Shown in pieces: positions 8,411-18,110 of a stretch of DNA of 64,000 bases (within the stretch, counting starts at the first letter, position 1; each line of letters begins with the position of its first letter). The position numbers and the translations under genes are program-made. The notes below the pieces were generated by a model that ran no database searches, was not told the DNA's origin, and saw only the letters and a program-made list of their open reading frames with translations. The DNA lies in contig NZ_AMRX01000001.1 of NCBI RefSeq assembly GCF_000300815.1, positions 620,001 to 684,000 of the forward strand. The letters run 5' to 3'. The stretch is from Gayadomonas joobiniege G7. GTDB taxonomy: Bacteria; Pseudomonadota; Gammaproteobacteria; Enterobacterales; Alteromonadaceae.

Positions 8411-9287
8411 ATTCTGCGTCTAATATTTTTATTGCAGCGGCCGCCGCAGCGGTTCGGTTTTCAACAGCTAACTTTTTAAATACCATTTCTAAATGTTTAT
8501 TGACCGTTCGCGGGCTCATTGACAATATTTGCGAGATTTCCCAATTTGTTTTGGCATGTGATAGCCAGAATAAAACTTCCGCCTCGCGTTTTGTTATTGG
8601 CAAAGCGGCTTGCAGCAGCTCAGCGGTCGGCGCTGGTTTATGTTTGCTTAAGCGCAATAAAAAATGATCTTGCTCTTGGCGTTCATAGTGTAAGGTGAGC
8701 TGTGGTTGGCTGTTAGATAATACCAGAGGCTGCTGATGGCCGCTTTGCAGCCAGCTATCTATCTCTGTTTTTAAGTGCTGCCAAATATCGGCTTGTTGTG
8801 CAAAAGAGTTAGAGATGAGTTCGTACACTTGCGGCGTTGCCCAGGCCATTTCGCCCGATTTGTCTACGCTAAATACGTTTTTACCCGCATGATCTAGCGC
8901 ATTTTGCGCACTGCGAGCCAAACGAGCAGTGCTTAGATGTGCTTTAATACGGGCCAATACTTCATCTGGCGCAATAGGTTTAGTGACATAATCTACGCCG
9001 CCGGCATTAAAGCCTCTGACCACATCGTCTGAATCTGTTAGCCCCGTCATAAAAATCACAGGTACATTGGGCAGCATTTTTTTAAACTGTCGGCAGGTTT
9101 CAAAGCCATCCATATTGGGCATAACCGCGTCCATTAAAACAATTTCAGGGGTTACTTTTTCTGCAATCGATAAGGCTTGTGTTCCATCTAAAGCCACCAA
9201 CGCCGTATAACCTGCTTGGTTAAGCGCTACATTTAACATACCCAAAGATTCGGGCGAGTCGTCGACAACCAGTACTATATTATCCAT
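8409..9287 (-). CDS. Response regulator, REC + LuxR-type HTH
   Basis: Two-component regulator of about 292 residues. An N-terminal receiver domain has the acidic pair D-D-S and the phospho-acceptor Asp in V-L-M-D-A-V-M-P-N-M-D-G (about residue 53), and the conserved Lys in V-T-K-P-I-A. A middle segment of about 80 residues carries no motif I recognise. The C-terminal LuxR/FixJ helix-turn-helix is I-T-K-R-E-A-E-V-L-F-W through S-P-R-T-V-N-K-H-L-E. I prefer the ATG at 9287, which overlaps the kinase stop; an in-frame ATG at 9299 is also possible. It is the evident partner of the fused permease-kinase. Confidence 0.9.
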   Translation of the reverse strand: MDNIVLVVDDSPESLGMLNVALNQAGYTALVALDGTQALSIAEKVTPEIVLMDAVMPNMDGFETCRQFKKMLPNVPVIFMTGLTDSDDVVRGFNAGGVDYVTKPIAPDEVLARIKAHLSTARLARSAQNALDHAGKNVFSVDKSGEMAWATPQVYELISNSFAQQADIWQHLKTEIDSWLQSGHQQPLVLSNSQPQLTLHYERQEQDHFLLRLSKHKPAPTAELLQAALPITKREAEVLFWLSHAKTNWEISQILSMSPRTVNKHLEMVFKKLAVENRTAAAAAAIKILDAE

Positions 9288-12200
9288 TGTTCGCTTCAAT
9301 TTTATTGTGTATAAATTGACAGATTTTTTGAAAATGACAGCGTTTGCTCAATTCTAATAACTGCTGATGATCGTCCTCTGAGATTTTATTTGCCTGAACA
9401 TATGTTTCTAATGCTTCACTAAACCCTGATAAATAGCCAATCTCTGCAGGGGACAATAAATTTTGCCAGTCGTCATTCAACATCTTTTCAGCCACCGCTC
9501 GCTGCTCAGGTTTATCTGGCATTGCGGGCGGCTGGATTTTTTTATTTTCTTCAATGTATTGATACATCCACTCTAAGTTGAGTTGCTGACCAATTTTTAT
9601 TAATAAGGTATCTAGATTAATAGGTTTTGCAAGATAATCGTCGTGATAGCGAGCATTTTGCTCAGTGTTTTGCGTTTCTCGTGCATTGGCCGAAATCATA
9701 ATAATCGGCATTATGTGTTTATCTTGACGAATTTTTTCGGCTAATTGCCAACCACTCATTTGTGGCATCATGATATCCATTAAAATGAGATCAACCGATT
9801 GTTTGGCGACTATATCAAGTGCTTGCATAGGATCGGCCGCCAAACTTAAATTAAAACCCAACGGGGAAAGAATATCTTCCATTAACCTGCGCTGGTTTGG
9901 ATCATCGTCAACAACCAAAATATTGCGGCGATCCCCATCATAGGCAATTGCACGGGCCGGTTGGTAGTCATTTTCTTTGGTAAAATTAAACACCCCAGGC
10001 AACATCAGACTGAGTTTAAAAGCGCTGCCTTGACCTAATTGGCTGCGTAAACTAATTTCACCGCCCATGAGTTCAGCTAATGACTTAGAAATAGTTAAAC
10101 CTAACCCTGTGCCTTTAATCGCTCGGTTTTTATCACTCTGCACACGTTCAAAGGGTTTAAAAATATTTTTTTGATCTGTCTCGCTGATGCCAAGTCCAGT
10201 GTCTTTAATTATAAAGTGCGCAACTTCATTGCGGTAATTAACTTCTAAGGTGACTTTGCCTTGTTCAGTGAACTTGATGGCATTAGATAATAAATTAATC
10301 AGTATTTGGCGAAACCTTTGTTTGTCTATGGTGACAGTTTCTGGCAAACGCTGACAAGGTTTGTATTCAAAGTCTATATCTTTATTGCGAGCCTGCATGC
10401 TAAACATGTCTACTAGTTGATCTAAAAAGGTATGTATTTGCAGCGTATCTTTTTGCAAATGCATGCGACCTGCTTCAATTTTAGATATCTCTAACAAACC
10501 TTCTATTAAATCAGCTAAATGTTCGCCGTTACGCTTCATGATAGCAATAGACTCACGTTGCCGGCTAGGAATTGCATTGTCTTGGTTTAACAGTTGTGCA
10601 TAACCCAAAATAACGTTTAGCGGCGTTCTTAACTCATGGCTTAAACCCGTTAAATATCGGCTTTTTGCTTGGTTGGCTGACTCGGCCGCCTCTTTTGCTT
10701 TTTGCAGTGCTTGAAAGGTATTCTGGTGCGCTTGAATTTCACTTTCGAGGATACGAGTTTGTACCCGCAGCTCTTTTAACGCTAAGCGGTTACTGCTGCG
10801 TGCTAAAATAAACAACCAGCTGACAATGCCAATGATGATCAGCAATAAAAAGAATATTTTAATCAGAGTTAGCCCAAATACGCGTTTTAGATCGGGTTCA
10901 TAAGCGGGTATTTGCAGGTAAATTAAAAACAAGATAGCAGCCCCAATAAGGCTTAATAATAAGGTTACACCAATAAATTGGGCCGGTGGTGAGCTTAATT
11001 TTTTTAATAATCGAGTGGTTAAAAAGCGCTTAAAAAACTGCTGTGCTTGGGCAAATAAAGTTGCCTCTTCGCGGCAAACATCACCACATCTAACATCCAA
11101 ACTACAACATAATGAGCAAATGGCACGGCCATAAGCAGGACAAAAAGTCATGTCTTCGCTATCAAATTCATTTTCACAGATATGGCAAGTATGATGGGCT
11201 TGAATATGTAGGTCGTATTGCTGTTTGTTTTTGACCAGATAATAACGGCCTTTTGTCCACCAGCCGATCACAGGCACGGTTAAAAAAGGTAAAAAAAACG
11301 CCAAATAAGAGGCCGCTGCTTGCGCATATTCACCGTACCAGCCAAAATGTGCGGTAAAGCCGATAACTGACGCAATTAACATAGAGCCGACACCAACAGG
11401 GTTAACGTCATACAAATGAGAACGCTTAAACTCTATGCCCTTAGGGCTTATGCCTAAAGGTTTGTTAATTACTAAATCGGCAGTCACCGAACTTAACCAA
11501 GCTAAAACAAACACCGAATAAACTTGCAGCATACTTTCAATGGTTTGGTAAATACCAAGTTCCATTAGTAATAAGGCGATCGCAACATTAAATAACATCC
11601 AGACAACCCGCCCAGGGTGGCTATGGGTGACCCTGGAAAAAAAGTTTGACCAAGCCAGTGAACCCGCATAGGCATTGGCAAGATTGATTTTTAATTGCGA
11701 TATCACAACAAAAGCGGCGGCTAATACAATGGCCAAGGTTTCGTTACTAAACACATAACCAAACGCGACCATATACATGTGCGCTGGATCATCGGCGACA
11801 TTTGCCGGTAATCCTTGTTTTAGCGCAAGCCAAGCCAAGAAAGAGCCTAAAAAGAGTTTACCGGCACCAAAAAAAATCCAACCTGGACCTGCAATAATTA
11901 ACGAGAACCACCACTGTAATTTTTTTTCTTTGGGTTTTTCTGGTAAAAAGCGTAAAAAATCAACTTGCTCACCAATTTGTGCGACCATGGCTAATAGCAC
12001 AGCACTGGCTGCACCAAATAACAAAAAGTTAAAACTTTGCCCGCTTGCACCCGCTTCGCCAGTAAAGTTAAACCACTCGGTAAATTGATTATCAGGATGA
12101 CTAAAAACGTAAATCAGCGGAACTATCTGTAACAGGATCCAAAGCGGCTGGGTAATGACTTGAAAGCGGCTAATATTGGTAATGCCGTGCGTGACCAAGG

Positions 12201-12684
12201 GGATCACAACCAGCGCGCTGATAACATAACCCACAGCAAGCGGGATGCCAAAAAGCAGCTGCAATGCCATTGACATAATGGCAGCTTCGAGGGCAAAAAA
12301 GATAAAGGTGAATGAAGCATAAATAAGCGAAGCTATGGTTGAGCCTATGTAGCCAAACCCGGCACCACGGCTTAATAAATCTATGTCTACGCCATAACGA
12401 GCAGCGTAATAACTAATGGGTAAACCACTAAAAAATATCACTAGGGCAACGGCTAAAATGGCCCACGCGGCATTAACAAAACCGTAGTTTAACGTGATTG
12501 CACCGCCAATGGCTTCTAACACCAAAAACGACACTGTGCCTAATGCCGTGGTAGCAATCCAGCCCGGTGACCAACGGCGAGCCCGTCGAGCGGTGAAGCG
12601 CAGGGCAAAGTCTTCCATCATTTCGTTTGCAACAAGCTTATTGTAAGTGCGGCGGGTAAAACGAATTTTGGGGTTGGAATGCAT
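9280..12684 (-). CDS. NCS1-type permease fused to hybrid histidine kinase
   Basis: A 1134-residue sensor. Residues about 30-490 are a 12-helix permease of the nucleobase:cation symporter-1 type (R-R-W-S-P-G-W-I-A-T-T-A-L-G start). A cysteine-rich segment follows (residues 497-540, eight or more Cys, zinc-ribbon-like), then two more helices (565-630), a coiled linker, HisKA with phospho-His 683 (L-S-H-E-L-R-T-P-L-N), HATPase (N-box near 796-804, D-T-G-L-G-I-S and G-T-G-L-G-L-T-I-S) and a receiver with Asp 970. The layout parallels CbrA/CrbS, where an SLC5 transporter is the input. It overlaps its response regulator and is divergent from the urea porin/urt/ure cluster, so a urea or purine-breakdown compound is a plausible signal; that is inference. 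Confidence 0.92.
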   Translation of the reverse strand: MHSNPKIRFTRRTYNKLVANEMMEDFALRFTARRARRWSPGWIATTALGTVSFLVLEAIGGAITLNYGFVNAAWAILAVALVIFFSGLPISYYAARYGVDIDLLSRGAGFGYIGSTIASLIYASFTFIFFALEAAIMSMALQLLFGIPLAVGYVISALVVIPLVTHGITNISRFQVITQPLWILLQIVPLIYVFSHPDNQFTEWFNFTGEAGASGQSFNFLLFGAASAVLLAMVAQIGEQVDFLRFLPEKPKEKKLQWWFSLIIAGPGWIFFGAGKLFLGSFLAWLALKQGLPANVADDPAHMYMVAFGYVFSNETLAIVLAAAFVVISQLKINLANAYAGSLAWSNFFSRVTHSHPGRVVWMLFNVAIALLLMELGIYQTIESMLQVYSVFVLAWLSSVTADLVINKPLGISPKGIEFKRSHLYDVNPVGVGSMLIASVIGFTAHFGWYGEYAQAAASYLAFFLPFLTVPVIGWWTKGRYYLVKNKQQYDLHIQAHHTCHICENEFDSEDMTFCPAYGRAICSLCCSLDVRCGDVCREEATLFAQAQQFFKRFLTTRLLKKLSSPPAQFIGVTLLLSLIGAAILFLIYLQIPAYEPDLKRVFGLTLIKIFFLLLIIIGIVSWLFILARSSNRLALKELRVQTRILESEIQAHQNTFQALQKAKEAAESANQAKSRYLTGLSHELRTPLNVILGYAQLLNQDNAIPSRQRESIAIMKRNGEHLADLIEGLLEISKIEAGRMHLQKDTLQIHTFLDQLVDMFSMQARNKDIDFEYKPCQRLPETVTIDKQRFRQILINLLSNAIKFTEQGKVTLEVNYRNEVAHFIIKDTGLGISETDQKNIFKPFERVQSDKNRAIKGTGLGLTISKSLAELMGGEISLRSQLGQGSAFKLSLMLPGVFNFTKENDYQPARAIAYDGDRRNILVVDDDPNQRRLMEDILSPLGFNLSLAADPMQALDIVAKQSVDLILMDIMMPQMSGWQLAEKIRQDKHIMPIIMISANARETQNTEQNARYHDDYLAKPINLDTLLIKIGQQLNLEWMYQYIEENKKIQPPAMPDKPEQRAVAEKMLNDDWQNLLSPAEIGYLSGFSEALETYVQANKISEDDHQQLLELSKRCHFQKICQFIHNKIEANNG

Positions 12685-12785
12685 TGCTTAAACCTATTTT
12701 TTTTCTCGCGCGCAAGTTTACCGTTCACACTGGGTTTTGTATATGCGTATAAATGCGTAGATCGGTTTTTAAAACTTAAAATATA

Positions 12786-12813
12786 TATAAATCATGAATT
12801 TACATGATTTATA
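12786..12813. promoter_or_regulatory. 28-bp palindrome in the kinase-porin divergent region
   Basis: TATAAATCATG and CATGATTTATA form a perfect 11-bp inverted repeat around AATTTA. It lies about mid-way between the divergent kinase and porin genes. The same 251-bp gap holds GTAGATC twice (around 12757 and 12825). An operator or the binding site of the LuxR-type regulator is plausible; it could also be a cruciform-prone AT-rich sequence without function. Confidence 0.5.
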
Positions 12814-12935
12814 CGTCATTCTACGTAGATCCTATAGCTGTTTTACGAATATTAACCCTTGCCAAATAGCGCAATACTAAGTCTCGCTGAAAACACAGAT
12901 ACACACTTAAAAACAACAAATACAGGATGACAACC

Positions 12936-13880
12936 ATGAAAGTAGCAAAACTTAAAAGTTTGACCACAGCCGTACTGATGGCGACCTCTGTTGCAGCACC
13001 AGCTGCGTTAGCGGCAGACGATTTTCAATTGTCAGATAAGCTTGCGGTAACTGGTTTTATTGATATGTCGTATGTTTATACCGATTTCGACGGTGCTGAT
13101 TCGGTTTCGTCATCCAGCTTAGACCAATTTGAAATTGACCTCTTATATAGCTTTAGCGACAAGTTAAATGCTCAGGTTGATCTTGAATACAAAGATTCTT
13201 ATGGCGCAGTTGATTTAGAACAAGCATTTTTCACTTATGACTTAACTGACGAATTTATGGTAAAAGCCGGTCGATTTTTAAGTTATTCAGGTTGGGAAAC
13301 TGAAGAGCCAACCGGTTTATTCCAGTATTCAGGAACTGGTTACGCCCCTTATTTTTATGGTTATTACCAACAAGGTGTTTCTGGTTTATATAGCACAGAC
13401 ACATTTTCTGCCGCACTTTCAATTGTAAACAGTCCTTATAATCCAGAAGACAGTGACAGCGAAAACCCAGGCTACGAAATTATGTTGGCACTAACACCCA
13501 CTGATTCAATCACGGTTAAAGGTTTTTATTTAGAAGATGGCGATACCAATACCGCGAATTTCTGGGCGGCCTATTCTGAAGGTCCATTAACCTTGGCGGC
13601 TGAATACAACCTGGGTGATTACGCAGGCGGTGGTGAAGGTTCTGGTTATTTATTAATGGGTAACTATGCCTTTGATAATGCCGGTATTACGTTGCGTTAC
13701 CACGATTTTGAAATTGAAGATGCAGCAGGCAACGTGGTTGACGACGGTAGCGCCATTACCATCTCACCAAGCTATACCGTGAGCGAAAACTTATTAATGG
13801 TATTTGAATACCGTATGGACGACAGCGATACCAATGGCGATAGCGATACTATCGCAGTTGAGGCTTTAATCACTTTTTAA
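12936..13880 (+). CDS. Outer-membrane porin (urea-cluster associated)
   Basis: About 314 residues. A signal peptide (M-K-V-A-K-L-K-S-L-T-T-A-V then A-P-A-A-L-A, cleaved before A-D-D) is followed by alternating beta strands rich in Tyr, Phe and acidic residues, ending in an aromatic terminal strand (A-L-I-T-F), the outer-membrane insertion signal. I chose the ATG at 12936 because CAGGA lies at good distance; the ATG at 12927 is too close to it. It is the first gene of the urea cluster and probably lets urea or short amides through the outer membrane. The role is inferred from position. Confidence 0.85.
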   Translation: MKVAKLKSLTTAVLMATSVAAPAALAADDFQLSDKLAVTGFIDMSYVYTDFDGADSVSSSSLDQFEIDLLYSFSDKLNAQVDLEYKDSYGAVDLEQAFFTYDLTDEFMVKAGRFLSYSGWETEEPTGLFQYSGTGYAPYFYGYYQQGVSGLYSTDTFSAALSIVNSPYNPEDSDSENPGYEIMLALTPTDSITVKGFYLEDGDTNTANFWAAYSEGPLTLAAEYNLGDYAGGGEGSGYLLMGNYAFDNAGITLRYHDFEIEDAAGNVVDDGSAITISPSYTVSENLLMVFEYRMDDSDTNGDSDTIAVEALITF

Positions 13881-13954
13881 TTTAAACCAGCTTAATCAAT
13901 CATAGGCACTCAATGGCGGGTGCCAATTTTGAACAAATACAAAAGGATAGACAG

Positions 13955-15238
13955 ATGAAACTGAAAAAACTCATTGCAGCCGGCACTATTGTCGCAAGTG
14001 GTTTAATGACTTCTATGACGTACGCCGCCGAAACCATTAAAGTTGGCGTATTGCACTCGTTATCAGGCACTATGGCAATCTCTGAAACCACATTAAAAGA
14101 TACCGTATTAATGATGATTGAAGAGCAAAACAAAAAAGGCGGCTTATTAGGTAAAAAATTAGAACCTGTGGTTGTTGACCCAGCATCTAACTGGCCTTTA
14201 TTTGCTGAAAAAACACGAGAGCTTTTATCAAAAGATAAAGTGGATGTTATTTTTGGTTGTTGGACTTCGGTTTCTCGTAAATCTGTTTTGCCGGTTGTTG
14301 AAGAATTAAACGGTTTACTCTTTTATCCCGTTCAGTACGAAGGCGAAGAATCTTCGCGCAACGTATTTTACACAGGTGCTGCGCCAAATCAGCAAGCCAT
14401 TCCAGCGGTTGATTATTTAATGAATGATATCGGTGCAGAGCGTTGGGTATTGTTAGGTACTGACTATGTTTATCCGCGTACTACCAACAAAATTTTAGAA
14501 GCTTATTTAAAAGCTAATGGGGTTGCCGATAAAGACATCATGATTAACTACACCCCATTTGGTCATTCAGATTGGCAAAGCATTGTTTCAGAAGTTAAAA
14601 AGTTTGGCTCTGCAGGCAAAAAGACAGCGGTTGTTTCAACCATTAACGGTGATGCAAACGTACCATTTTACAAAGAGTTAGGTAACCAGGGCATCTCTGC
14701 TGAAGATATTCCGGTGGTTGCATTTTCGGTTGGTGAAGAAGAGCTTTCTGGTTTTGATACAACGCCACTGGTTGGTCACTTAGCCGCTTGGAACTACTTC
14801 CAAAGTGTTGAAAGCGACGCCAACGAAGAATTTATTGCCACATGGCGCGAATTTATTGGTGACGAAAAACGTGTAACCAATGACCCAATGGAAGCGACTT
14901 ATATCGGCTTTAAAATGTGGGCCAAAGCAGTTGAAAAAGCCGGTACAACTAACGTAGATGAAGTTGAGCAAGCCATGATAGGTATTACCGTGCCTAACTT
15001 AACGGGCGGTACTGCAGTGATGAATAGCAACCACCATTTATCTAAGCCGGTATTAATTGGCGAGATTCAAGACAATGGTCAATTAGAAGTGGTTTGGGAA
15101 ACTGCTGGTACTGTTATTGGTGATGCTTGGTCTGACTACTTAGATAGCTCTAAAAACCTGATTTCAGATTGGACCAAACCAGTTAACTGCGGCAACTTTG
15201 ACATTAAAACTGCCAAATGTTCTGGCCAGCAATTTTAA
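13955..15238 (+). CDS. urtA: Urea ABC transporter, substrate-binding protein UrtA
   Basis: Periplasmic urea-binding protein, 427 residues. The signal peptide M-K-L-K-K-L-I-A-A-G-T-I-V-A-S-G ends near T-Y-A-A. The mature part begins E-T-I-K-V-G-V-L-H-S-L-S-G-T-M-A-I-S-E, typical of UrtA/AmiC-type leucine-binding-fold proteins. G-C-W-T-S-V-S-R-K-S and F-Y-P-V-Q-Y-E-G are characteristic of UrtA. A good ribosome site (AAAAGGATAG) precedes the ATG at 13955; the open frame upstream to 13913 is not needed. Followed by urtBCDE and urease genes. Confidence 0.97.
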   Translation: MKLKKLIAAGTIVASGLMTSMTYAAETIKVGVLHSLSGTMAISETTLKDTVLMMIEEQNKKGGLLGKKLEPVVVDPASNWPLFAEKTRELLSKDKVDVIFGCWTSVSRKSVLPVVEELNGLLFYPVQYEGEESSRNVFYTGAAPNQQAIPAVDYLMNDIGAERWVLLGTDYVYPRTTNKILEAYLKANGVADKDIMINYTPFGHSDWQSIVSEVKKFGSAGKKTAVVSTINGDANVPFYKELGNQGISAEDIPVVAFSVGEEELSGFDTTPLVGHLAAWNYFQSVESDANEEFIATWREFIGDEKRVTNDPMEATYIGFKMWAKAVEKAGTTNVDEVEQAMIGITVPNLTGGTAVMNSNHHLSKPVLIGEIQDNGQLEVVWETAGTVIGDAWSDYLDSSKNLISDWTKPVNCGNFDIKTAKCSGQQF

Positions 15239-15277
15239 GCAAAACAAAAATAAATAATTAAAAAACTCCCAAATAGT

Positions 15278-15315
15278 ATCTTGTCTGTTTAAGTTCAGAC
15301 GTACACAGGCAAGAT
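15278..15315 (+). promoter_or_regulatory. Stem-loop between urtA and urtB
   Basis: ATCTTGTCTGT pairs with ACAGGCAAGAT (11 bp with one G-U) around a loop of 16 bases. No T run follows, so it is not a plain terminator. Such hairpins after a binding-protein gene often protect the 3' end of its mRNA and lower expression of the downstream permease genes; that role is inferred. Confidence 0.5.
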
Positions 15316-15357
15316 GCTTCCCAACAATGTAAAACACAAAGTTGAAGGAATATCGCA

Positions 15358-16986
15358 ATGGTGCGCAGATTCTGTTTTATTTTAACTTTGCTGATGATGG
15401 TAGTGTGCCGACCTGCGTTTGCAGCAGACGAGGTAGATAGCCTGATAAATCAGCTTCCGCACAAAACACTCCGCAATATTACTCCGCTATTGGATCAAAT
15501 TGCCGGCCACAAAGATGAAAAAGTTCGTTTTGTTTTAACCGAAATTTTAAATGGCGACCTCTATTACCTTAAATCAAACAGACAGGTGGTTAGTGTACGC
15601 AAAAGTGATTCTGGAGACTATAAGTTAACTGACGTACTTAGCCTAAGTGTATTAACTCAGGACGGCAAACCTAGCATTAAAAAGATCCGTACGAGTAATC
15701 GAATTCGTAGCCATATCCGCGGTTTGTTAGCGCAAATCGACCTAACTCACGATAGCAAAGCCGTTCGTTTAGCCGCGGTACAAGAAATTTTAGAAAACAT
15801 AGATGAAGATACAGTTGCGCTGATTAAAAAGCATCAAAGCAACGAACAGGATTCAGAGATTAAAGAATTAATGGCAACCGCTGTTGCTTTGTATCAACTA
15901 AATGAAGGGGCCGCTAAAGAAAAAATTGCAGCGGTAACAGCACTTAAAGAAAGTTTGCAGCCTGAAGTTCGTAATGCGATGCAGGTGCAATTAAACCGCT
16001 TAGCTGAAATAGAAAAAACTGAATTAACTAAAGATGACCGCGCGCTACAAAAAGCATTAACCAGTGCGGTAGACAGCATTAAACAAAAGCGTAAGTTTTA
16101 TGAGTTTATCGAAAACTTATTTTTTGGTTTAAGTTTAGGCTCGGTACTGTTATTGGCCGCGATAGGTTTGGCGATCACCTTTGGGGTGATGGGCGTTATT
16201 AACATGGCGCATGGTGAGATGATCATGTTGGGTGCTTATACCACTTATGTGATCCAGCAAATGTTTCCGCAGTGGATAGACTATTCGTTATTTATTGCCA
16301 TTCCTGCTGCTTTTATTGTATCTGGCAGCGTGGGTATTTTAATTGAACGCGGCGTTATCCGCTTTTTAAAAGGTCGTCCATTAGAAACCTTATTAGCAAC
16401 CTTTGGTATCAGCCTCATTTTACAACAAGTTGTACGCAGCGTATTTTCACCGTTAAACCGCACCGTAGCTGCCCCTGAATGGATGAGTGGATCGTGGCAA
16501 ATTAACCCTATTTTTTCGTTAACCTTTAATAGGTTGTACATTATTTTATTTGCTTTAGCGGTATTTTTTGCATTGCTTGCGTTTATGAAGCGCTCTTCAC
16601 TGGGTTTGCACGTACGCGCTGTCGCGCAAAACCGAGAAATGGCGCGCGCATTAAGTGTACGTAGTGACCGAGTGGATGCCATCACCTTTGGGTTAGGTTC
16701 GGGCATTGCAGGCATCGCGGGTGTGGTACTGAGCCAGTTAACCAACGTAGGTCCTAACTTAGGTCAGTCTTATATTATTGATTCATTCTTAGTGGTTGTA
16801 TTTGGTGGTGTAGGTAACCTGTGGGGTACGCTCGTAGCGGCCATGTCGCTCGGCACTATTAATAAATTCTTAGAGCCCGTCACTGGATCTGTGTTGGCCA
16901 CTATCATAGTGCTCGTTGGCTTAGTATTGTTTATTCAAAAACGCCCTAAAGGTCTGTTTCCACAAAAAGGGAGAGCAGCAGAATGA
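15358..16986 (+). CDS. urtB: Urea ABC transporter, permease UrtB
   Basis: 542 residues. A cleavable signal peptide (ending A-F-A-A-D) is followed by a helical extracytoplasmic N-terminal region to about residue 240, an extension common in proteobacterial UrtB, and then a LivH-type permease (F-F-G-L-S-L-G-S-V-L-L-L-A-A-I-G onward) with eight or so helices. G-V-M-G-V-I-N-M-A-H-G-E is the family motif. GAAGGAA precedes the ATG. It overlaps urtC by 4 bases. Confidence 0.96.
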   Translation: MVRRFCFILTLLMMVVCRPAFAADEVDSLINQLPHKTLRNITPLLDQIAGHKDEKVRFVLTEILNGDLYYLKSNRQVVSVRKSDSGDYKLTDVLSLSVLTQDGKPSIKKIRTSNRIRSHIRGLLAQIDLTHDSKAVRLAAVQEILENIDEDTVALIKKHQSNEQDSEIKELMATAVALYQLNEGAAKEKIAAVTALKESLQPEVRNAMQVQLNRLAEIEKTELTKDDRALQKALTSAVDSIKQKRKFYEFIENLFFGLSLGSVLLLAAIGLAITFGVMGVINMAHGEMIMLGAYTTYVIQQMFPQWIDYSLFIAIPAAFIVSGSVGILIERGVIRFLKGRPLETLLATFGISLILQQVVRSVFSPLNRTVAAPEWMSGSWQINPIFSLTFNRLYIILFALAVFFALLAFMKRSSLGLHVRAVAQNREMARALSVRSDRVDAITFGLGSGIAGIAGVVLSQLTNVGPNLGQSYIIDSFLVVVFGGVGNLWGTLVAAMSLGTINKFLEPVTGSVLATIIVLVGLVLFIQKRPKGLFPQKGRAAE

Positions 16987-18110
16987 TGTTAGACAAATTA
17001 AAAAAGCTGGGTAGTTTACCCGTGGTTGTGGGCTGCTTATTTATCTCGACCCTTTATGTGGCTATCTGTAACCTGGCCTTCCCAGAAGGCTCTGCACTGC
17101 ATGTAAGCACGTATACGGTTACCTTGTTTGGTAAATACTTGTGTTACGCCTTGTTAGCATTAGCCGTTGATTTAGTTTGGGGTTACTGCGGTATTTTAAG
17201 TTTGGGTCATGGTGCATTTTTTGCCTTGGGCGGTTACGCCATGGGCATGTATTTAATGCGCCAGATAGGTGATCGCGGCGTTTATGGTAACCCTGAGCTG
17301 CCTGACTTTATGGTGTTTTTAAACTGGGATAGCTTGCCTTGGTATTGGGCCGGTACTGACAGTTTTATCTGGACCCTATTTTTAGTATTAGCTGGGCCTG
17401 GTTTATTGGCATACATTTTTGGCTCTATGGCATTTCGCTCGCGAGTCAGTGGGGTGTATTTATCAATTATGACGCAGGCGATGACCTACGCGCTATTATT
17501 GGCCTTTTTCCGCAACGAGATGGGTTTTGGTGGCAACAATGGTTTAACCGATTTTAAAGACATTTTAGGGTTTTCTTTGCAGTCTGATACCACTCGGGTA
17601 GTGCTGTTTGCGGTCACTGCGACTTTTTTAGCGTTAGGGTTTGCGCTGTGCCACTTTATTGTGAACTCAAAAATGGGCCGCGTGGTCACTGCCATTCGCG
17701 ACTCAGAAAATCGAGTACGTTTTATCGGTTACAAGCCAGAGCATTATAAAGTTTGGATTTTTGTTGTATCGGCGATGTTAGCTGGGGTAGCGGGTGCCTT
17801 ATATGTACCTCAGGTAGGTATTATTAACCCAGGCGAATTTTCACCCCTAAACTCAATTGAAATTGTTGTTTGGGTAGCTATTGGCGGACGCGGCTCTTTA
17901 TACGGTGCCATTATTGGTGCGCTGGTGGTCAGTTACGCTAAAACCCGATTTACTGCAATCATGCCAGAAGCCTGGTTATATGCGCTGGGTGGTTTGTTTG
18001 TGCTGGTGACCTTGTTATTACCTAAAGGTTTAGCCGGTTTCGTGCCGCAACTTATCGAAAAATATAAACAAAATAAAACAGATAAAAAACCACAGGAGGT
18101 ACAGTCATGA
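16983..18110 (+). CDS. urtC: Urea ABC transporter, permease UrtC
   Basis: LivM-type inner-membrane permease, 375 residues, second membrane subunit of the urea importer. Typical motifs: D-L-V-W-G-Y-C-G-I-L-S-L-G-H-G-A-F-F-A-L-G-G-Y and the coupling segment A-I-R-D-S-E-N-R-V-R-F-I-G-Y. It overlaps urtB and urtD by 4 bases each, so the permease and ATPase genes are translationally coupled. Confidence 0.96.
   Translation: MMLDKLKKLGSLPVVVGCLFISTLYVAICNLAFPEGSALHVSTYTVTLFGKYLCYALLALAVDLVWGYCGILSLGHGAFFALGGYAMGMYLMRQIGDRGVYGNPELPDFMVFLNWDSLPWYWAGTDSFIWTLFLVLAGPGLLAYIFGSMAFRSRVSGVYLSIMTQAMTYALLLAFFRNEMGFGGNNGLTDFKDILGFSLQSDTTRVVLFAVTATFLALGFALCHFIVNSKMGRVVTAIRDSENRVRFIGYKPEHYKVWIFVVSAMLAGVAGALYVPQVGIINPGEFSPLNSIEIVVWVAIGGRGSLYGAIIGALVVSYAKTRFTAIMPEAWLYALGGLFVLVTLLLPKGLAGFVPQLIEKYKQNKTDKKPQEVQS

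Noticed and set aside
12685-15357. A sigma-54 promoter for the porin or urt genes
   Set aside because: No site with GG and GC at the needed 10-base spacing was found in the gaps before porin, urtA or urtB.
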